The notes beneath the pieces were generated by a model, which saw nothing but the letters and a program-made list of their open reading frames with translations, did not search any database and had not been told where the DNA came from. A program made the translations under genes and the position numbers. A DNA stretch of 64,000 nucleotides, from positions 253,001 to 317,000 of the forward strand of contig JAPZTW010000004.1 of the NCBI GenBank assembly GCA_027533105.1, read 5' to 3'. Position 1 is the first letter of the stretch; every line of letters begins with the position of its first letter. Positions 10,767 to 19,078 of this stretch are shown here, piece after piece. Source of the DNA: Sphingomonadaceae bacterium (lineage in GTDB: Bacteria > Pseudomonadota > Alphaproteobacteria > Sphingomonadales > Sphingomonadaceae).

Positions 10767-11906
10767 TCAGGTGCCCGGCTGGGCAATCCAGCGGCCGGAA
10801 TTCTGGTATTCGGGCCTTACGCCATTGTCCTGAGGCAGGTTTTCGCCGCGATAAAGCGCCTCGCCGCCGCGCTGCTGCACGTCCGGGGCATAGGCAGGAG
10901 CCGGGGCGGGGCGGCTTTGGCCCGTCGGGATCGCGTCCGCGCCGCGGGCCGAAACCAGCCCGGCCTCGAAGGCGCGTTGCAGGGCCAGCGGATCGAGCGC
11001 AGTTTCGGGCTGGCGATCGGCGGCGGCGCTGCGGGCATGGGGCGCGGCAATCGGCTCACCCCCGGCATAGGCAAAGCGGAACGCCCCCGGTTCGCCCGCG
11101 CGGCCGGTGAAGCGATAGAACCGGTGCGCCCCCACGGTGATGATATGGCGCAGGCTGGGCGCCCAATAGGGATAGATCGCGATGGTGTGGTAATGGGTGG
11201 CAAGGCCGACCGTGCGCTCGACATAACCGGCCAGCGCCGCGCGGGCGACATTCTCCGCCCGCAGCCAGAACATCCGGTTGGGCGCCTTGGCGAGCGATCC
11301 GTCGCAAGTGAAGCTGAACTGGCAGCCGGTGGTCCGTTCCGATCCCTGGTAGACCACGCCGCAGACCGTGTTGGGATAGCTGGGATGGGCCACGCGGTTC
11401 AGCACCACCTGGGCCACGGCGCGCTGGCCCTGGTCGCTTTCGCTACGCGCCTCGTAATAGATCGCGGCGGTCAGGCATTGCAGCGCGCGGGTGCGATCCA
11501 CGCCGGAATTGTCGATCCGCAGCGAACGCGCAATCGGTCCGGCGCGCTCGTCGATGAACACGCGCCCGCCATCGGCATCGCTTTGCAGGCCCGGCACCAG
11601 CGGCGGCAGTTCCTCGTCCGTGGCGAGGTAATAGAAGGCCGAGCCGGGGAAGCTGTCGCCCGCGCGCTCGAAGGGCATGGGCTCGACCGTGACCTCGGCC
11701 GAGCCGGCATTGCCGATCGCCAGCCCCGACCAGTCAGCCGGTGCGGCAAAGGCCGGCACGCCAAAGGCCGCCAGCAGCACCAGCGCCCGCCGCCCGCGAT
11801 GCCGCCGCCGCATCCGCCAGGCCAGCGTCGGCACGCGCCCACGGCTCAGCCGCGCGCCGAAATCGCGCGGGCGGGGCTCGAGGGACAGGGACAGAGTGCT
11901 CAGCAT
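10767..11906 (-). CDS. SleB-type cell wall hydrolase
   Basis: This is a probable peptidoglycan hydrolase of the SleB/CwlJ (Hydrolase_2) family. The catalytic region lies near residues 160-290 and contains CLTAAIYYEARSES, with the likely catalytic Glu, followed by GQRAVAQVVLNRV, VCGVVYQGSE and CQFSFTCDG, the classic family sequence. A basic stretch and hydrophobic helix (RRALVLLAAFGVPAFAAPA) near residues 40-58 act as a signal or membrane anchor, so it is periplasmic. I chose the ATG at 11906 (MLSTLSLSL) rather than 12008, giving 379 residues. The C-terminal region is low-complexity and may bind the envelope. It diverges from the riboswitch-controlled operon. Confidence 0.85.
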   Translation of the reverse strand: MLSTLSLSLEPRPRDFGARLSRGRVPTLAWRMRRRHRGRRALVLLAAFGVPAFAAPADWSGLAIGNAGSAEVTVEPMPFERAGDSFPGSAFYYLATDEELPPLVPGLQSDADGGRVFIDERAGPIARSLRIDNSGVDRTRALQCLTAAIYYEARSESDQGQRAVAQVVLNRVAHPSYPNTVCGVVYQGSERTTGCQFSFTCDGSLAKAPNRMFWLRAENVARAALAGYVERTVGLATHYHTIAIYPYWAPSLRHIITVGAHRFYRFTGRAGEPGAFRFAYAGGEPIAAPHARSAAADRQPETALDPLALQRAFEAGLVSARGADAIPTGQSRPAPAPAYAPDVQQRGGEALYRGENLPQDNGVRPEYQNSGRWIAQPGT

Positions 11907-12074
11907 CGCTTTCCTGGTTGGGTTACGCGCCAAGCGCGTAGCCAAGACTGGGGCCAGCCCGCCACCGCGCAGATCGCGCCGTGCCGAAGCGGGACGGGTC
12001 CCGGGCATAGCCTTAAGCGGTTAAGAAAAGGCCGCAGGCTTGCCACGGAGCGGCCCCGGGACTAGGAAGGCGGC

Positions 12075-12255
12075 ACGTCACGGGTTGTCCGGTGAAGGCC
12101 GGACCTAAGAGGGAAGGGGGTTCAAATCCCCCGCTGCCCCCGCAACTGTGACCGGGGAGCCGAACCTCCACATGCCACTGGCTTTCGAGCTGGGAAGGCG
12201 GGGCAAGGCGATGATCCGGGAGCCAGGAGACCTGCCTGAGACGGTCGTTCCGCAG
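12075..12255 (+). promoter_or_regulatory. Cobalamin (AdoCbl) riboswitch
   Basis: The leader contains the conserved cobalamin-riboswitch blocks in order: a stem GTCCGGTGAAGGCCGGAC, the CCCCCGCTGCCCCCGCAACTG core at about 12128-12149, GCCACTGG, GGGAAGGCGGGGCAAGG, and the B12 box AGCCAGGAGACCTGCC at 12221-12236. It precedes a BtuB-like receptor and a BtuFCD-like importer, the usual targets of B12 repression. Ends are approximate. Confidence 0.95.
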
Positions 12256-12310
12256 CCGGGCGGGGTGTACCGGAATGCAGCAGAGGATCCGCAATCCTGC
12301 GGGCCCTTCC

Positions 12311-12341
12311 GCCATGAACGGCAATTCGTTCATGGCGGGAG
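12311..12341 (+). promoter_or_regulatory. Riboswitch expression platform: hairpin abutting the btuB ribosome site
   Basis: A perfect 10-bp inverted repeat, GCCATGAACG (12311-12320) and CGTTCATGGC (12327-12336), is followed directly by the Shine-Dalgarno GGGAG at 12337-12341 and a GTG eight bases later. A smaller hairpin CCGCA-ATCC-TGCGG lies just before it. The position suggests that ligand binding controls translation, by rearrangement around the ribosome-binding site rather than by an intrinsic terminator; no T-run follows. Confidence 0.65.
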
Positions 12342-12349
12342 TATTGCGT

Positions 12350-14218
12350 GTGAAATATCTGTTTCTGCTGGGTTGTTCGCTCTCCATTGCCGCTCCGGCA
12401 GTGGCGCAGGAGGTGCAGGAGGCTGGCGTCGCCGATGATGGCTCGAAGGTCATTATCCTGTCCCATCCGATCCGCGAAGACTACATCACCGTGCTGGGCA
12501 CCGGCTGGCGCGACCGGATCGTGACCAGCGGCCAGTCAATCAGCATTGTCGGGCCGGACGAGATTGCCGCCGTGCAGGGGCCGGACCTGACCCGCGTGCT
12601 GGAACGCCTGCCCGGCGTTTCGCTGGCCCGCTCCGGCCCGCTCGGCAGCCAGACCAGCCTGTTCGTGCGCGGGGCCAATTCGCAGCAGGTGGTGGTGACG
12701 CTGGACGGCGTGCGGCTGGCCGACGTTGCCGCACCCTCGGGCGGGTTCGACCTTGGCACGCTGGTGCCGGCTGGCATCGGCAAGATCGAACTGCTGCGCG
12801 GATCGAACTCGGTGGTCTGGGGCAGCGATGCCATCGGCGGGGTCCTCGCCCTGACCAGCGCCGGGGTCGACGGGGTGCGCGGCGGGATCGAATATGGCGC
12901 CAACGATACGCTGAGCGCCGATCTGGCATTGGGCACCAGCTCTGATGGCCGGGGCATCACTTTCACCGGCAGCCATGTCCGCAGCGATGGGATTTCGGCC
13001 TATGCCGGCGGTACCGAGCCGGATGGGTTCCGCCAGTGGCAGGGCAGCCTCAACGGCTTTGTCGACCTGACCAGCGACCTGACGCTGAAGGCCGTGGCCC
13101 GCTATGCTGACAGCCGCGTCGATTTCGACGGCTTCCCGCCGCCCAGCTACAGCTTTGCCGATACGCCGGAATACCAGACCACGCGGCAGGGCTCGGGCCG
13201 GGTTTGGCTCGATTACGCGGCGGGCACCACCGGGCTGCGGCTGGGCCTGGCCTATGCCGATACGCAGCGTGACTATTTCGACGCGCCCGCCAGCACGGCG
13301 CCCAATTTCGCCACGGCCGGCCGCTCCTGGCGGGCCGATTTCGGTGGCAAGGTCGACCTGAGCCGCGATTTCACGCTCAACTTTGGCGCGGACAGCGAAT
13401 GGACCCGCTTTTCGACCAGCTTCGATGCGGAAAAGGATGCCCGCCTGTCCTCGGCGCACCTGCTGCTGGGCTATGGCAGCGAGCGTGTGAACCTCTCCGC
13501 CGGGGTGCGGATCGACGATCACGACCGGTTTGGCACGCACTGGACCTTCGGCGCCAATGGCTCGGTCGAACTGAGCGAAAACCTGCGCCTGCGCGCTTCC
13601 TTTGGCGAGGGGTTCAAGGCGCCGACGCTGTACCAGCTCTACGGCTATGGCGGGAACGTGGCGCTCCGGCCCGAAACCAGCCGGGCCTATGACGCGGGCG
13701 TGGAATATGGCGACCGCAACGGCTGGCGGCACCTGGCGGTCACCCTGTTCCGCCGCGACAGCACCAACCTGATCGACTATGTCTGGCCCGCCGGGTACTT
13801 CAACACCGGCCGCACGCGCGCCGAGGGGATCGAGGTGGAGGCAGGCTGGAGGCTTAGCGAGAAGCTCGCCCTGCGCGCGGCCTATACCCATCTCAAGGCG
13901 ACCGACCGGGTGACCGGCAAGGACCTCGCCCGCCGCCCGCGCGACCTGCTGAGCGCCGGGTTCGACTGGGAAACGCCGCTGGCCGGGCTGAAGCTGGGCG
14001 CGGACCTGCGCGTGACGGCGAGCAGCTTCGATGATCGCGGCAATTTCGCCCGGCTCGCTGGCTATGAAGTGGTCACGCTGCGTGCGGTGCTGCCGCTGGG
14101 CGAGCGGCTGGAGCTGTATGGCCGCATCGAGAACCTGTTCGATGAGCAGTACCAGACGGTCGCCGGTTACGGCACCTATGGGCGCTCGGCCCATGCCGGG
14201 CTGCGGCTGAAGCTGTGA
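12350..14218 (+). CDS. btuB: BtuB-like TonB-dependent vitamin B12 receptor
   Basis: This outer-membrane active transporter for cobalamin or related corrinoids uses TonB energy. I chose the GTG at 12350 because it has a GGGAG ribosome site and opens a clean signal peptide, MKYLFLLGCSLSIAAPAVAQ; ATGs at 12314 and 12332 lie in the regulatory hairpin. The 622-residue protein has a possible TonB box at DYITVLGTG, a plug domain at about 50-170 (PDLTRVLERLPGVSLARSG, SLFVRGANSQQVVVTLDGVRL, IELLRGSNSVVWGSDAIGG) and a 22-strand-type barrel to the C-terminus (SAHAGLRLKL). It is directly under a cobalamin riboswitch and translationally coupled to the importer genes downstream. Confidence 0.93.
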   Translation: MKYLFLLGCSLSIAAPAVAQEVQEAGVADDGSKVIILSHPIREDYITVLGTGWRDRIVTSGQSISIVGPDEIAAVQGPDLTRVLERLPGVSLARSGPLGSQTSLFVRGANSQQVVVTLDGVRLADVAAPSGGFDLGTLVPAGIGKIELLRGSNSVVWGSDAIGGVLALTSAGVDGVRGGIEYGANDTLSADLALGTSSDGRGITFTGSHVRSDGISAYAGGTEPDGFRQWQGSLNGFVDLTSDLTLKAVARYADSRVDFDGFPPPSYSFADTPEYQTTRQGSGRVWLDYAAGTTGLRLGLAYADTQRDYFDAPASTAPNFATAGRSWRADFGGKVDLSRDFTLNFGADSEWTRFSTSFDAEKDARLSSAHLLLGYGSERVNLSAGVRIDDHDRFGTHWTFGANGSVELSENLRLRASFGEGFKAPTLYQLYGYGGNVALRPETSRAYDAGVEYGDRNGWRHLAVTLFRRDSTNLIDYVWPAGYFNTGRTRAEGIEVEAGWRLSEKLALRAAYTHLKATDRVTGKDLARRPRDLLSAGFDWETPLAGLKLGADLRVTASSFDDRGNFARLAGYEVVTLRAVLPLGERLELYGRIENLFDEQYQTVAGYGTYGRSAHAGLRLKL

Positions 14219-15087
14219 AGCGCTGGGGCAGCCTCGTCGCGTTGGTGCTAGCAGGATGCACCGCCGCCCCAGCGCGTGAGGCTGCCCCGCCTTCCGTTCG
14301 TCCTGAGCTTTTCGGAACGAAGTCACCATCAGGTGAAGGACCGACCATCGTCAGCCTCAACCCCTGCACCGATGCGATCCTGGCCGAAGTGGCCGATCCG
14401 GCGCAGCTGCTGGCGATCTCGCACTACAGCCACGATCCCGCCGGAAGCTCGATGGGCGTGGCGGCGGCGCGGCGCTTCCCGGCGACGGGCGGCAGCGTGG
14501 AGGAAGTGCTGGCGCTGAAACCCGCGCTGGTGGTCGATGGCAATTTCACCTCGCCCGCGGCCCGCGCGGCGCTGGCCCGGCTCGGCCTGAAGCTGGAACA
14601 GGTGCCGATTGCCGCCACTGTGCCAGACAGCATTGCCCAGATCCGCCGCCTTGCCGCGCTGGCCGGGCATCCCGAACGCGGCGAGGCGCTGGTCCGGCGG
14701 ATCGAGACCGCGCTGGCAGCCAGCAAGGCTCCGGCCGGGGAACCGGTGCCCGCGATCGTCTGGCAGGGCGGCGGGATCGTGGCGGGGGAGGGGACGCTGA
14801 TTTCCGACCTTCTGACCCATACCGGCTTCCGCAACATCGCCGCCGCGCGCGGCCTGGCCCAGGCCAGCCACCTGCCGCTGGAGGACATGCTGGCCAATCC
14901 GCCGCGCGTGATCCTGGCCGCGGGTAACAGCCATGGCGAAGAGGATCGCCTGCTGGGCCATCCCGCGCTCGCCCGGCTCACGGGCACGACGCGCGCCCCG
15001 CTCGATCCCGCGCTGCTGTGGTGCGGCGGGCCGACCATTCCGCAAACGCTGGCCCGGCTGGCCGAAGTGCGGCGCACGGTCCGATGA
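14215..15087 (+). CDS. btuF: BtuF-like cobalamin-binding lipoprotein of ABC importer
   Basis: This substrate-binding protein of the periplasmic-binding-protein class III family (BtuF/FecB) delivers corrinoid to the membrane permease. It begins at a GTG that overlaps the btuB stop (GTGA). MKRWGSLVALVLAGC carries a lipobox (LAGC, Cys15), so it is membrane-anchored. The fold is visible as GPTIVSLNPCTDAILAEVAD, then SVEEVLALKPALVVDG, then IAQIRRLAALAGH. The 290-residue length is normal. Residues about 26-42 (around VRPELFGTKSPSGEG) are coded by an inserted palindromic repeat at 14295-14322, in the linker between the lipobox and the folded part. Confidence 0.88.
   Translation: MKRWGSLVALVLAGCTAAPAREAAPPSVRPELFGTKSPSGEGPTIVSLNPCTDAILAEVADPAQLLAISHYSHDPAGSSMGVAAARRFPATGGSVEEVLALKPALVVDGNFTSPAARAALARLGLKLEQVPIAATVPDSIAQIRRLAALAGHPERGEALVRRIETALAASKAPAGEPVPAIVWQGGGIVAGEGTLISDLLTHTGFRNIAAARGLAQASHLPLEDMLANPPRVILAAGNSHGEEDRLLGHPALARLTGTTRAPLDPALLWCGGPTIPQTLARLAEVRRTVR
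14295..14322. repeat. Palindromic repeat inside btuF
   Basis: The stretch CGTTCGTCCTGAGCTTTTCGGAACGAAG has arms CGTTC/GAACG and the core GTCCTGAGC shared with the repeats at 25402-25421 and 27467-27556. It lies in frame in the flexible linker after the lipoprotein signal of btuF, where an insertion would be tolerated. Confidence 0.6.
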
Positions 15088-16046
15088 CCCGCCCGATCCC
15101 GCTCCTCCTCGCCGCGCTGGCGCTGGCCCTGCCGCTCTCGCTGCTGGCCGGGCGGGTGTGGATCGATCCCACCGCGCCGCTCGGCAGCGAGGCGGCGCTG
15201 ATCCTGGCCGAGCTGCGCCTGCCGCGCGCGCTGCTGGCCGTGCTGCTGGGGGCGGGGCTGGGCGCGGCCGGAGCGGCGATGCAGGGTTATCTGCGCAATC
15301 CGCTAGCCGATCCGGGCCTGTTCGGCATTGCTCCCGGCGCGGCGCTGGGTGCGGTGCTGAGCTTCTGGACCGGCTGGGCGAGTGCTGGCTGGGCGCTGCC
15401 CGCCTTTGCCCTGACCGGAGCGGCCGGGGCCATGCTGTTGCTGACGATCATCGCCGGACGCAATGGGGGCGTGGTGCTGTTCACCCTCGCGGGCATGATG
15501 ATCGCCAGCCTGGCCGGGGCCTTGATGAGCCTCGCGATCAGCCTCTCCCCCACGCCCTTTGCTATGAGCGAGATCGTCACCTGGCTGATGGGCGCGCTGA
15601 CCGACCGCTCGTGGCGCGAGGTGTGGATCGCCGCGCCGCTGACGCTCGCCGGGATCGCCGTGCTGCGCGCCGCCGGGCGCGGGCTTGATGCCCTGACCCT
15701 GGGTGAGGCGGCGGCCCGCTCGCTGGGGCTCGACCCGCGCCGGCTGCAATTGCTCCTGGTGCTGGGGGTGGGGCTGACCGTGGGCGGCGGGGTGGCTGTG
15801 GCCGGGATCATCGGCTTTGTCGGCCTGATGGTGCCGCATTTCGTGCGGCCCTTTACCGATGGCCGCCCCAGCCGCCTGATCGTGCCATCGGCATTGGCGG
15901 GCGCGCTGCTGGTGCTGGTGGCCGATGGCCTGTGCCGCGTCCTGCCGCTGGCCGGGGGCGAGCTGCGGCTGGGCATCGCGCTCAGCCTGCTGGGCGCGCC
16001 GTTTTTCCTCCACCTGCTGCTGCGCCTGCGGCGGGAGCTGGTGTGA
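15084..16046 (+). CDS. btuC: BtuC-like ABC transporter permease
   Basis: This inner-membrane permease of the FecCD/BtuC family forms the channel for corrinoid import. It starts at an ATG overlapping the btuF stop (ATGA) and has 320 residues with about ten hydrophobic helices. Family hallmarks are LRLPRALLAVLLGAGLGAAGAAMQ near residues 45-70, NPLADPGLFGIAPGAALGAV, and the C-terminal GIIGFVGLMVPHFVRP that contacts the ATPase. Gene order receptor-binding protein-permease-ATPase plus the upstream riboswitch support B12 rather than siderophore as substrate. Confidence 0.92.
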   Translation: MTRPIPLLLAALALALPLSLLAGRVWIDPTAPLGSEAALILAELRLPRALLAVLLGAGLGAAGAAMQGYLRNPLADPGLFGIAPGAALGAVLSFWTGWASAGWALPAFALTGAAGAMLLLTIIAGRNGGVVLFTLAGMMIASLAGALMSLAISLSPTPFAMSEIVTWLMGALTDRSWREVWIAAPLTLAGIAVLRAAGRGLDALTLGEAAARSLGLDPRRLQLLLVLGVGLTVGGGVAVAGIIGFVGLMVPHFVRPFTDGRPSRLIVPSALAGALLVLVADGLCRVLPLAGGELRLGIALSLLGAPFFLHLLLRLRRELV

Positions 16047-16777
16047 TGCTGGCAGCCGAAAACCTTGTCCTGTCCGGCCGCCTTCACGGCGTCTCGCTGC
16101 GCTTGCGCCCCGGCGAGGTGACCGCGATCTGCGGGCCGAACGGCGCGGGCAAGTCCACGCTGCTCTCCTGTCTCGCAGGGCTGACCCTGCCGCAATCCGG
16201 CGCGGCCCTGCTTGATGGCGCCGCGCTGGCCGCCCCGCCGGCCGAAGCCCGGGCGCGGGCCATCGGCTATCTGCCGCAAGTGGCCGAAGTGGCCTGGGAT
16301 GTCAGTGTGCAGACCCTCGCTGGCCTTGGCCGTCTGCCCTGGCGCACCGGCGCGGCCGAAGATGCCGCCGCGGTCGATGCCGCGCTCACCGCGCTTGACT
16401 TGCTGCCGCTCGCCTATCGCCCGGTCGCGCAACTATCCGGCGGCGAGCGCGCCCGCGCACTGCTTGCCCGCGTCCTCGCCGGAACCCCGCGCTGGCTGCT
16501 GGCGGACGAGCCGCTGGCCAGCCTTGACCTCGCCCACCAGCTCGCGCTGCTGGCCCACCTGCGGGCCTGCGCCGCGGCGGGGATGGGGGTGGTGCTGGTG
16601 CTGCATGACCTGGCCCTGGCGATGAACCATGCCGACCGGGTGCTGGTGCTCGATCACGGCACGCTGGCGGCCGATGGCCCGCCGGACCTGGCCCTGTCCG
16701 AGCCGGTGCTGGCCCAGGTCTGGGGCGTAAACGCGCGCTGGCTGGGCGAACCGGGCCAGCGCGCGCTGCAGGTCTGA
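16046..16777 (+). CDS. btuD: BtuD-like ABC transporter ATPase
   Basis: This ATPase powers the BtuC/BtuF importer. The ATG at 16046 overlaps the permease stop (TGATG). In 243 residues: Walker A GPNGAGKST near residue 33, Q-loop at LPQVAEV, signature LSGGERARALLARVLAG near residue 130, Walker B WLLADEPLASLD, and the switch His in VLVLHDLALAMNHADR. All catalytic motifs are intact. It is the last gene of the riboswitch operon; the convergent M13 peptidase gene begins its stop codon two bases further on. Confidence 0.93.
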   Translation: MLAAENLVLSGRLHGVSLRLRPGEVTAICGPNGAGKSTLLSCLAGLTLPQSGAALLDGAALAAPPAEARARAIGYLPQVAEVAWDVSVQTLAGLGRLPWRTGAAEDAAAVDAALTALDLLPLAYRPVAQLSGGERARALLARVLAGTPRWLLADEPLASLDLAHQLALLAHLRACAAAGMGVVLVLHDLALAMNHADRVLVLDHGTLAADGPPDLALSEPVLAQVWGVNARWLGEPGQRALQV

Positions 16778-16778
16778 C

Positions 16779-18842
16779 TTACCAGAGCTTGGGGCGCTGC
16801 TCGGGCGGGATGTACATCTTGTCGCCCGGCTTCACATCGAAGGCCTTGTACCAGGCCTCGATATTGCGCAGCGGCCCGATTGCGCGGAAGCGGTCGGGGC
16901 TGTGCGGATCGGCGGTCACCTGCTGGCGGATCGCGTCCTCGCGGGCCTTGGTGCGCCAGGCATTGGCCCAGGCCAGGAAGAACCGCTGGTCGCCGGTGAG
17001 CCCGTCGATCACTGGGGCCTCCTTGCCAATCAGCGACTTGCGATAGCCATCATAGGCCACCAGCAGGCCGGCGAAGTCGGCGATGTTTTCGCCCATGGTC
17101 AGTTCCGGGTTGACGAAGGCGCCGGGGGCCGCCTCGTACTTGGCATATTGCGCGCCAAAGATCTTCGCCTGAGCCTCGAAGCGTTCGCCATCGCCTTCGG
17201 CCCACCAGTCGCGCACCGCGCCATGGGCGTCGATCTTGCGGCCTTCATCGTCGAACCCGTGGGTGATCTCGTGGCCGATCACGGCCCCGATCGCGCCATA
17301 ATTGACCGCATCGTCGGCATTGGGATCGAAGAACGGCGCCTGCAGGATGCCGGCCGGGAAGACGATCTTGTTTTCCAGCCCGCCGTTATAGGCGTTCACG
17401 GTCTGCGGGTTCATGCCCCACTTCTTGCGATCGACCTTCTTGCCAAGGTCGGCCATGGCATAGTCGGCGTTGAACACCCCGGCGCGCTGGACGTTGCCGT
17501 AAAGGTCGCCCGCGTCGATCTGCAAGGCCGAGTAATCGCGGAACTTGTCGGGATAGCCGACCATCACTTCCATCCGCGCCAGCTTCTCCAGCGCGGCTTC
17601 CTTGGTCCTGGCGCTCATCCAGTCATTGCTGCGGATCCGGTCGCCCATCGCCAGCTTGAGGTTGGCGACCAGCGCTTCCATCTTGGCTTTGGCTTCGGGC
17701 GGGAAGTGCAGTTTCACGTAATCCTGCCCGACCAGCTCACCCAGCGAGTTGTCGACCAGCGAGGTCGCCCGCTTCCAGCGCGGCTGGATCGCGCTGACGC
17801 CGGAGAGGGTGCGGGTGAATTCGAACCGGCTCTCGACCATCGCCTTGTTGAGATAGGGCGAAGCCTGGTGCGCCAGGTGGAATTCCTGCCACAGCTTCAG
17901 CACGTCGAGCGGGGTCTTCTCGTAAATCGCGGCCAGATCGCGGATCGCGGTCTTCTCTGCGGCGATCAACCGCTGTTGCGGGGGAATCCTTGCCCCTTCG
18001 AACAGCGCCACCCACTCGATCCCCGGGGCGAACATCGCCAGTTCGGGGCTGCTCAGCGGATTGTTGAGCTTGGTGATGTCGCGCCGCTCGGCCGCGGCCC
18101 AGCTCTTTTCGGCCACCGCCGTTTCAAAGGCCATGACCTGGGCGGCCGCCTTGCCCGAATTGGCCACGCCCAGCTTGCGCAGGGTCCGCTCGATGTAGCC
18201 GCGATAAGCCTTGCGCTGCGGCTCGAACTGCTTGTTCAGATAGTATTCGCGATCCGGCAGGCCCAGCCCGCCCTGGCTGAGATACAGCGAATTCAGCGTC
18301 GGATCGGCCGTGTCGGCATAGACGAAGGCCTCGATCAGCGTCACGCCGAACCGGCCATTGGTGGCCCCCATAAAGCGCGCGAAATCGCGCTTGGTCTGGA
18401 TCGCGCGCACCGCGGCAACATCGGCCAGCAGCGGATTGAGGCCGGTCTGTTCGATCCGCGCTTCGTCCATGAAGCTGGTGTAGAGCGCGCCATACTTGGT
18501 CCCCGCGCCGCCGCTCAGCATATCCTTCAGGTCATTCTGGGTACGGTCGATCACTTCGATCCAGCCGCCGGTCATCGGGCGATCGGCCGGGATCTGGGTC
18601 CGGTCCTCCCAGCCGCCCCAGGCATAGCGTTCAAAGGCATCGCCAGGCTTGACCGACAGGTCGCGGAAGCCAAGGTCCACCCCCCAGGTGCCATAGACTG
18701 CCTTGCCCGGAACGGCGGTGGTAGCCGGCGCGGCCGCATCGGGCGTAGGCGCGCTCTGGGCATGGGCGGGCAGGCCGAGCGCCGGCGTCAGCGCCAGCGC
18801 GGCAACAGCGATGAGCGGCCGGTGCCGCAGCTTGATCTTCAT
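16779..18842 (-). CDS. M13 family zinc metallopeptidase (PepO/neprilysin-like)
   Basis: This probable exported endopeptidase of 687 residues opens with a signal peptide, MKIKLRHRPLIAVAALAL...PAHAQ, that fixes the start at 18842. The M13 N-terminal domain (WGVDLGFRDLSVKPGDAF, YVKLHFPPEAKAKMEALV) leads to the catalytic domain with NAYNGGLENKIVFPAGILQ, the zinc motif HEITH at 524-528, and the third ligand Glu585 in GENIADFAG. The C-terminus ends in the conserved RPKLW. Location is the periplasm. Substrates are unknown. It is divergent from the Slam-family gene, and the 236-base gap between them carries a duplicated palindrome. Confidence 0.93.
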   Translation of the reverse strand: MKIKLRHRPLIAVAALALTPALGLPAHAQSAPTPDAAAPATTAVPGKAVYGTWGVDLGFRDLSVKPGDAFERYAWGGWEDRTQIPADRPMTGGWIEVIDRTQNDLKDMLSGGAGTKYGALYTSFMDEARIEQTGLNPLLADVAAVRAIQTKRDFARFMGATNGRFGVTLIEAFVYADTADPTLNSLYLSQGGLGLPDREYYLNKQFEPQRKAYRGYIERTLRKLGVANSGKAAAQVMAFETAVAEKSWAAAERRDITKLNNPLSSPELAMFAPGIEWVALFEGARIPPQQRLIAAEKTAIRDLAAIYEKTPLDVLKLWQEFHLAHQASPYLNKAMVESRFEFTRTLSGVSAIQPRWKRATSLVDNSLGELVGQDYVKLHFPPEAKAKMEALVANLKLAMGDRIRSNDWMSARTKEAALEKLARMEVMVGYPDKFRDYSALQIDAGDLYGNVQRAGVFNADYAMADLGKKVDRKKWGMNPQTVNAYNGGLENKIVFPAGILQAPFFDPNADDAVNYGAIGAVIGHEITHGFDDEGRKIDAHGAVRDWWAEGDGERFEAQAKIFGAQYAKYEAAPGAFVNPELTMGENIADFAGLLVAYDGYRKSLIGKEAPVIDGLTGDQRFFLAWANAWRTKAREDAIRQQVTADPHSPDRFRAIGPLRNIEAWYKAFDVKPGDKMYIPPEQRPKLW

Positions 18843-18920
18843 GATGTTCCCCTTCCTGGCGCCGCAACGCCGATGGCCGGAGCCTCGCGCGCAGGGGTGG
18901 GGTGTGTCAATCTCGGTTTG

Positions 18921-18978
18921 TCGAACCGGGTCAACGGTTCGACGGGGCCGGTTATCGAACCGGGTCAACGGTTCGACG
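18921..18978. repeat. Duplicated palindrome upstream of the Slam gene
   Basis: Two identical 24-base copies of TCGAACCG-GGTCAA-CGGTTCGA-CG lie at 18921-18944 and 18955-18978, start points 34 bases apart. Each is an 8-bp perfect inverted repeat around a 6-base centre. They sit in the divergent gap between the M13 peptidase and Slam genes. The arrangement resembles a tandem operator, but a small dispersed repeat is also possible. Confidence 0.6.
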
Positions 18979-19078
18979 CTCGGCAGGTTCGTTCTCAGAA
19001 CTTGCAATGAAATGGCGCACTATTCACTGCAGGTGTTTGACAGCAATCCGAAACACTGAGAGGGGGCATCGCGCGTCG

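Noticed and set aside
12005..12020. TTAA-GCGG-TTAA as a CtrA site upstream of the SleB-type gene
   Set aside because: The spacer is four bases, not the seven of the full CtrA motif.
12013..12453. Minus-strand frame across the cobalamin leader
   Set aside because: It overlaps the riboswitch and the btuB signal peptide and has no homology-like features.
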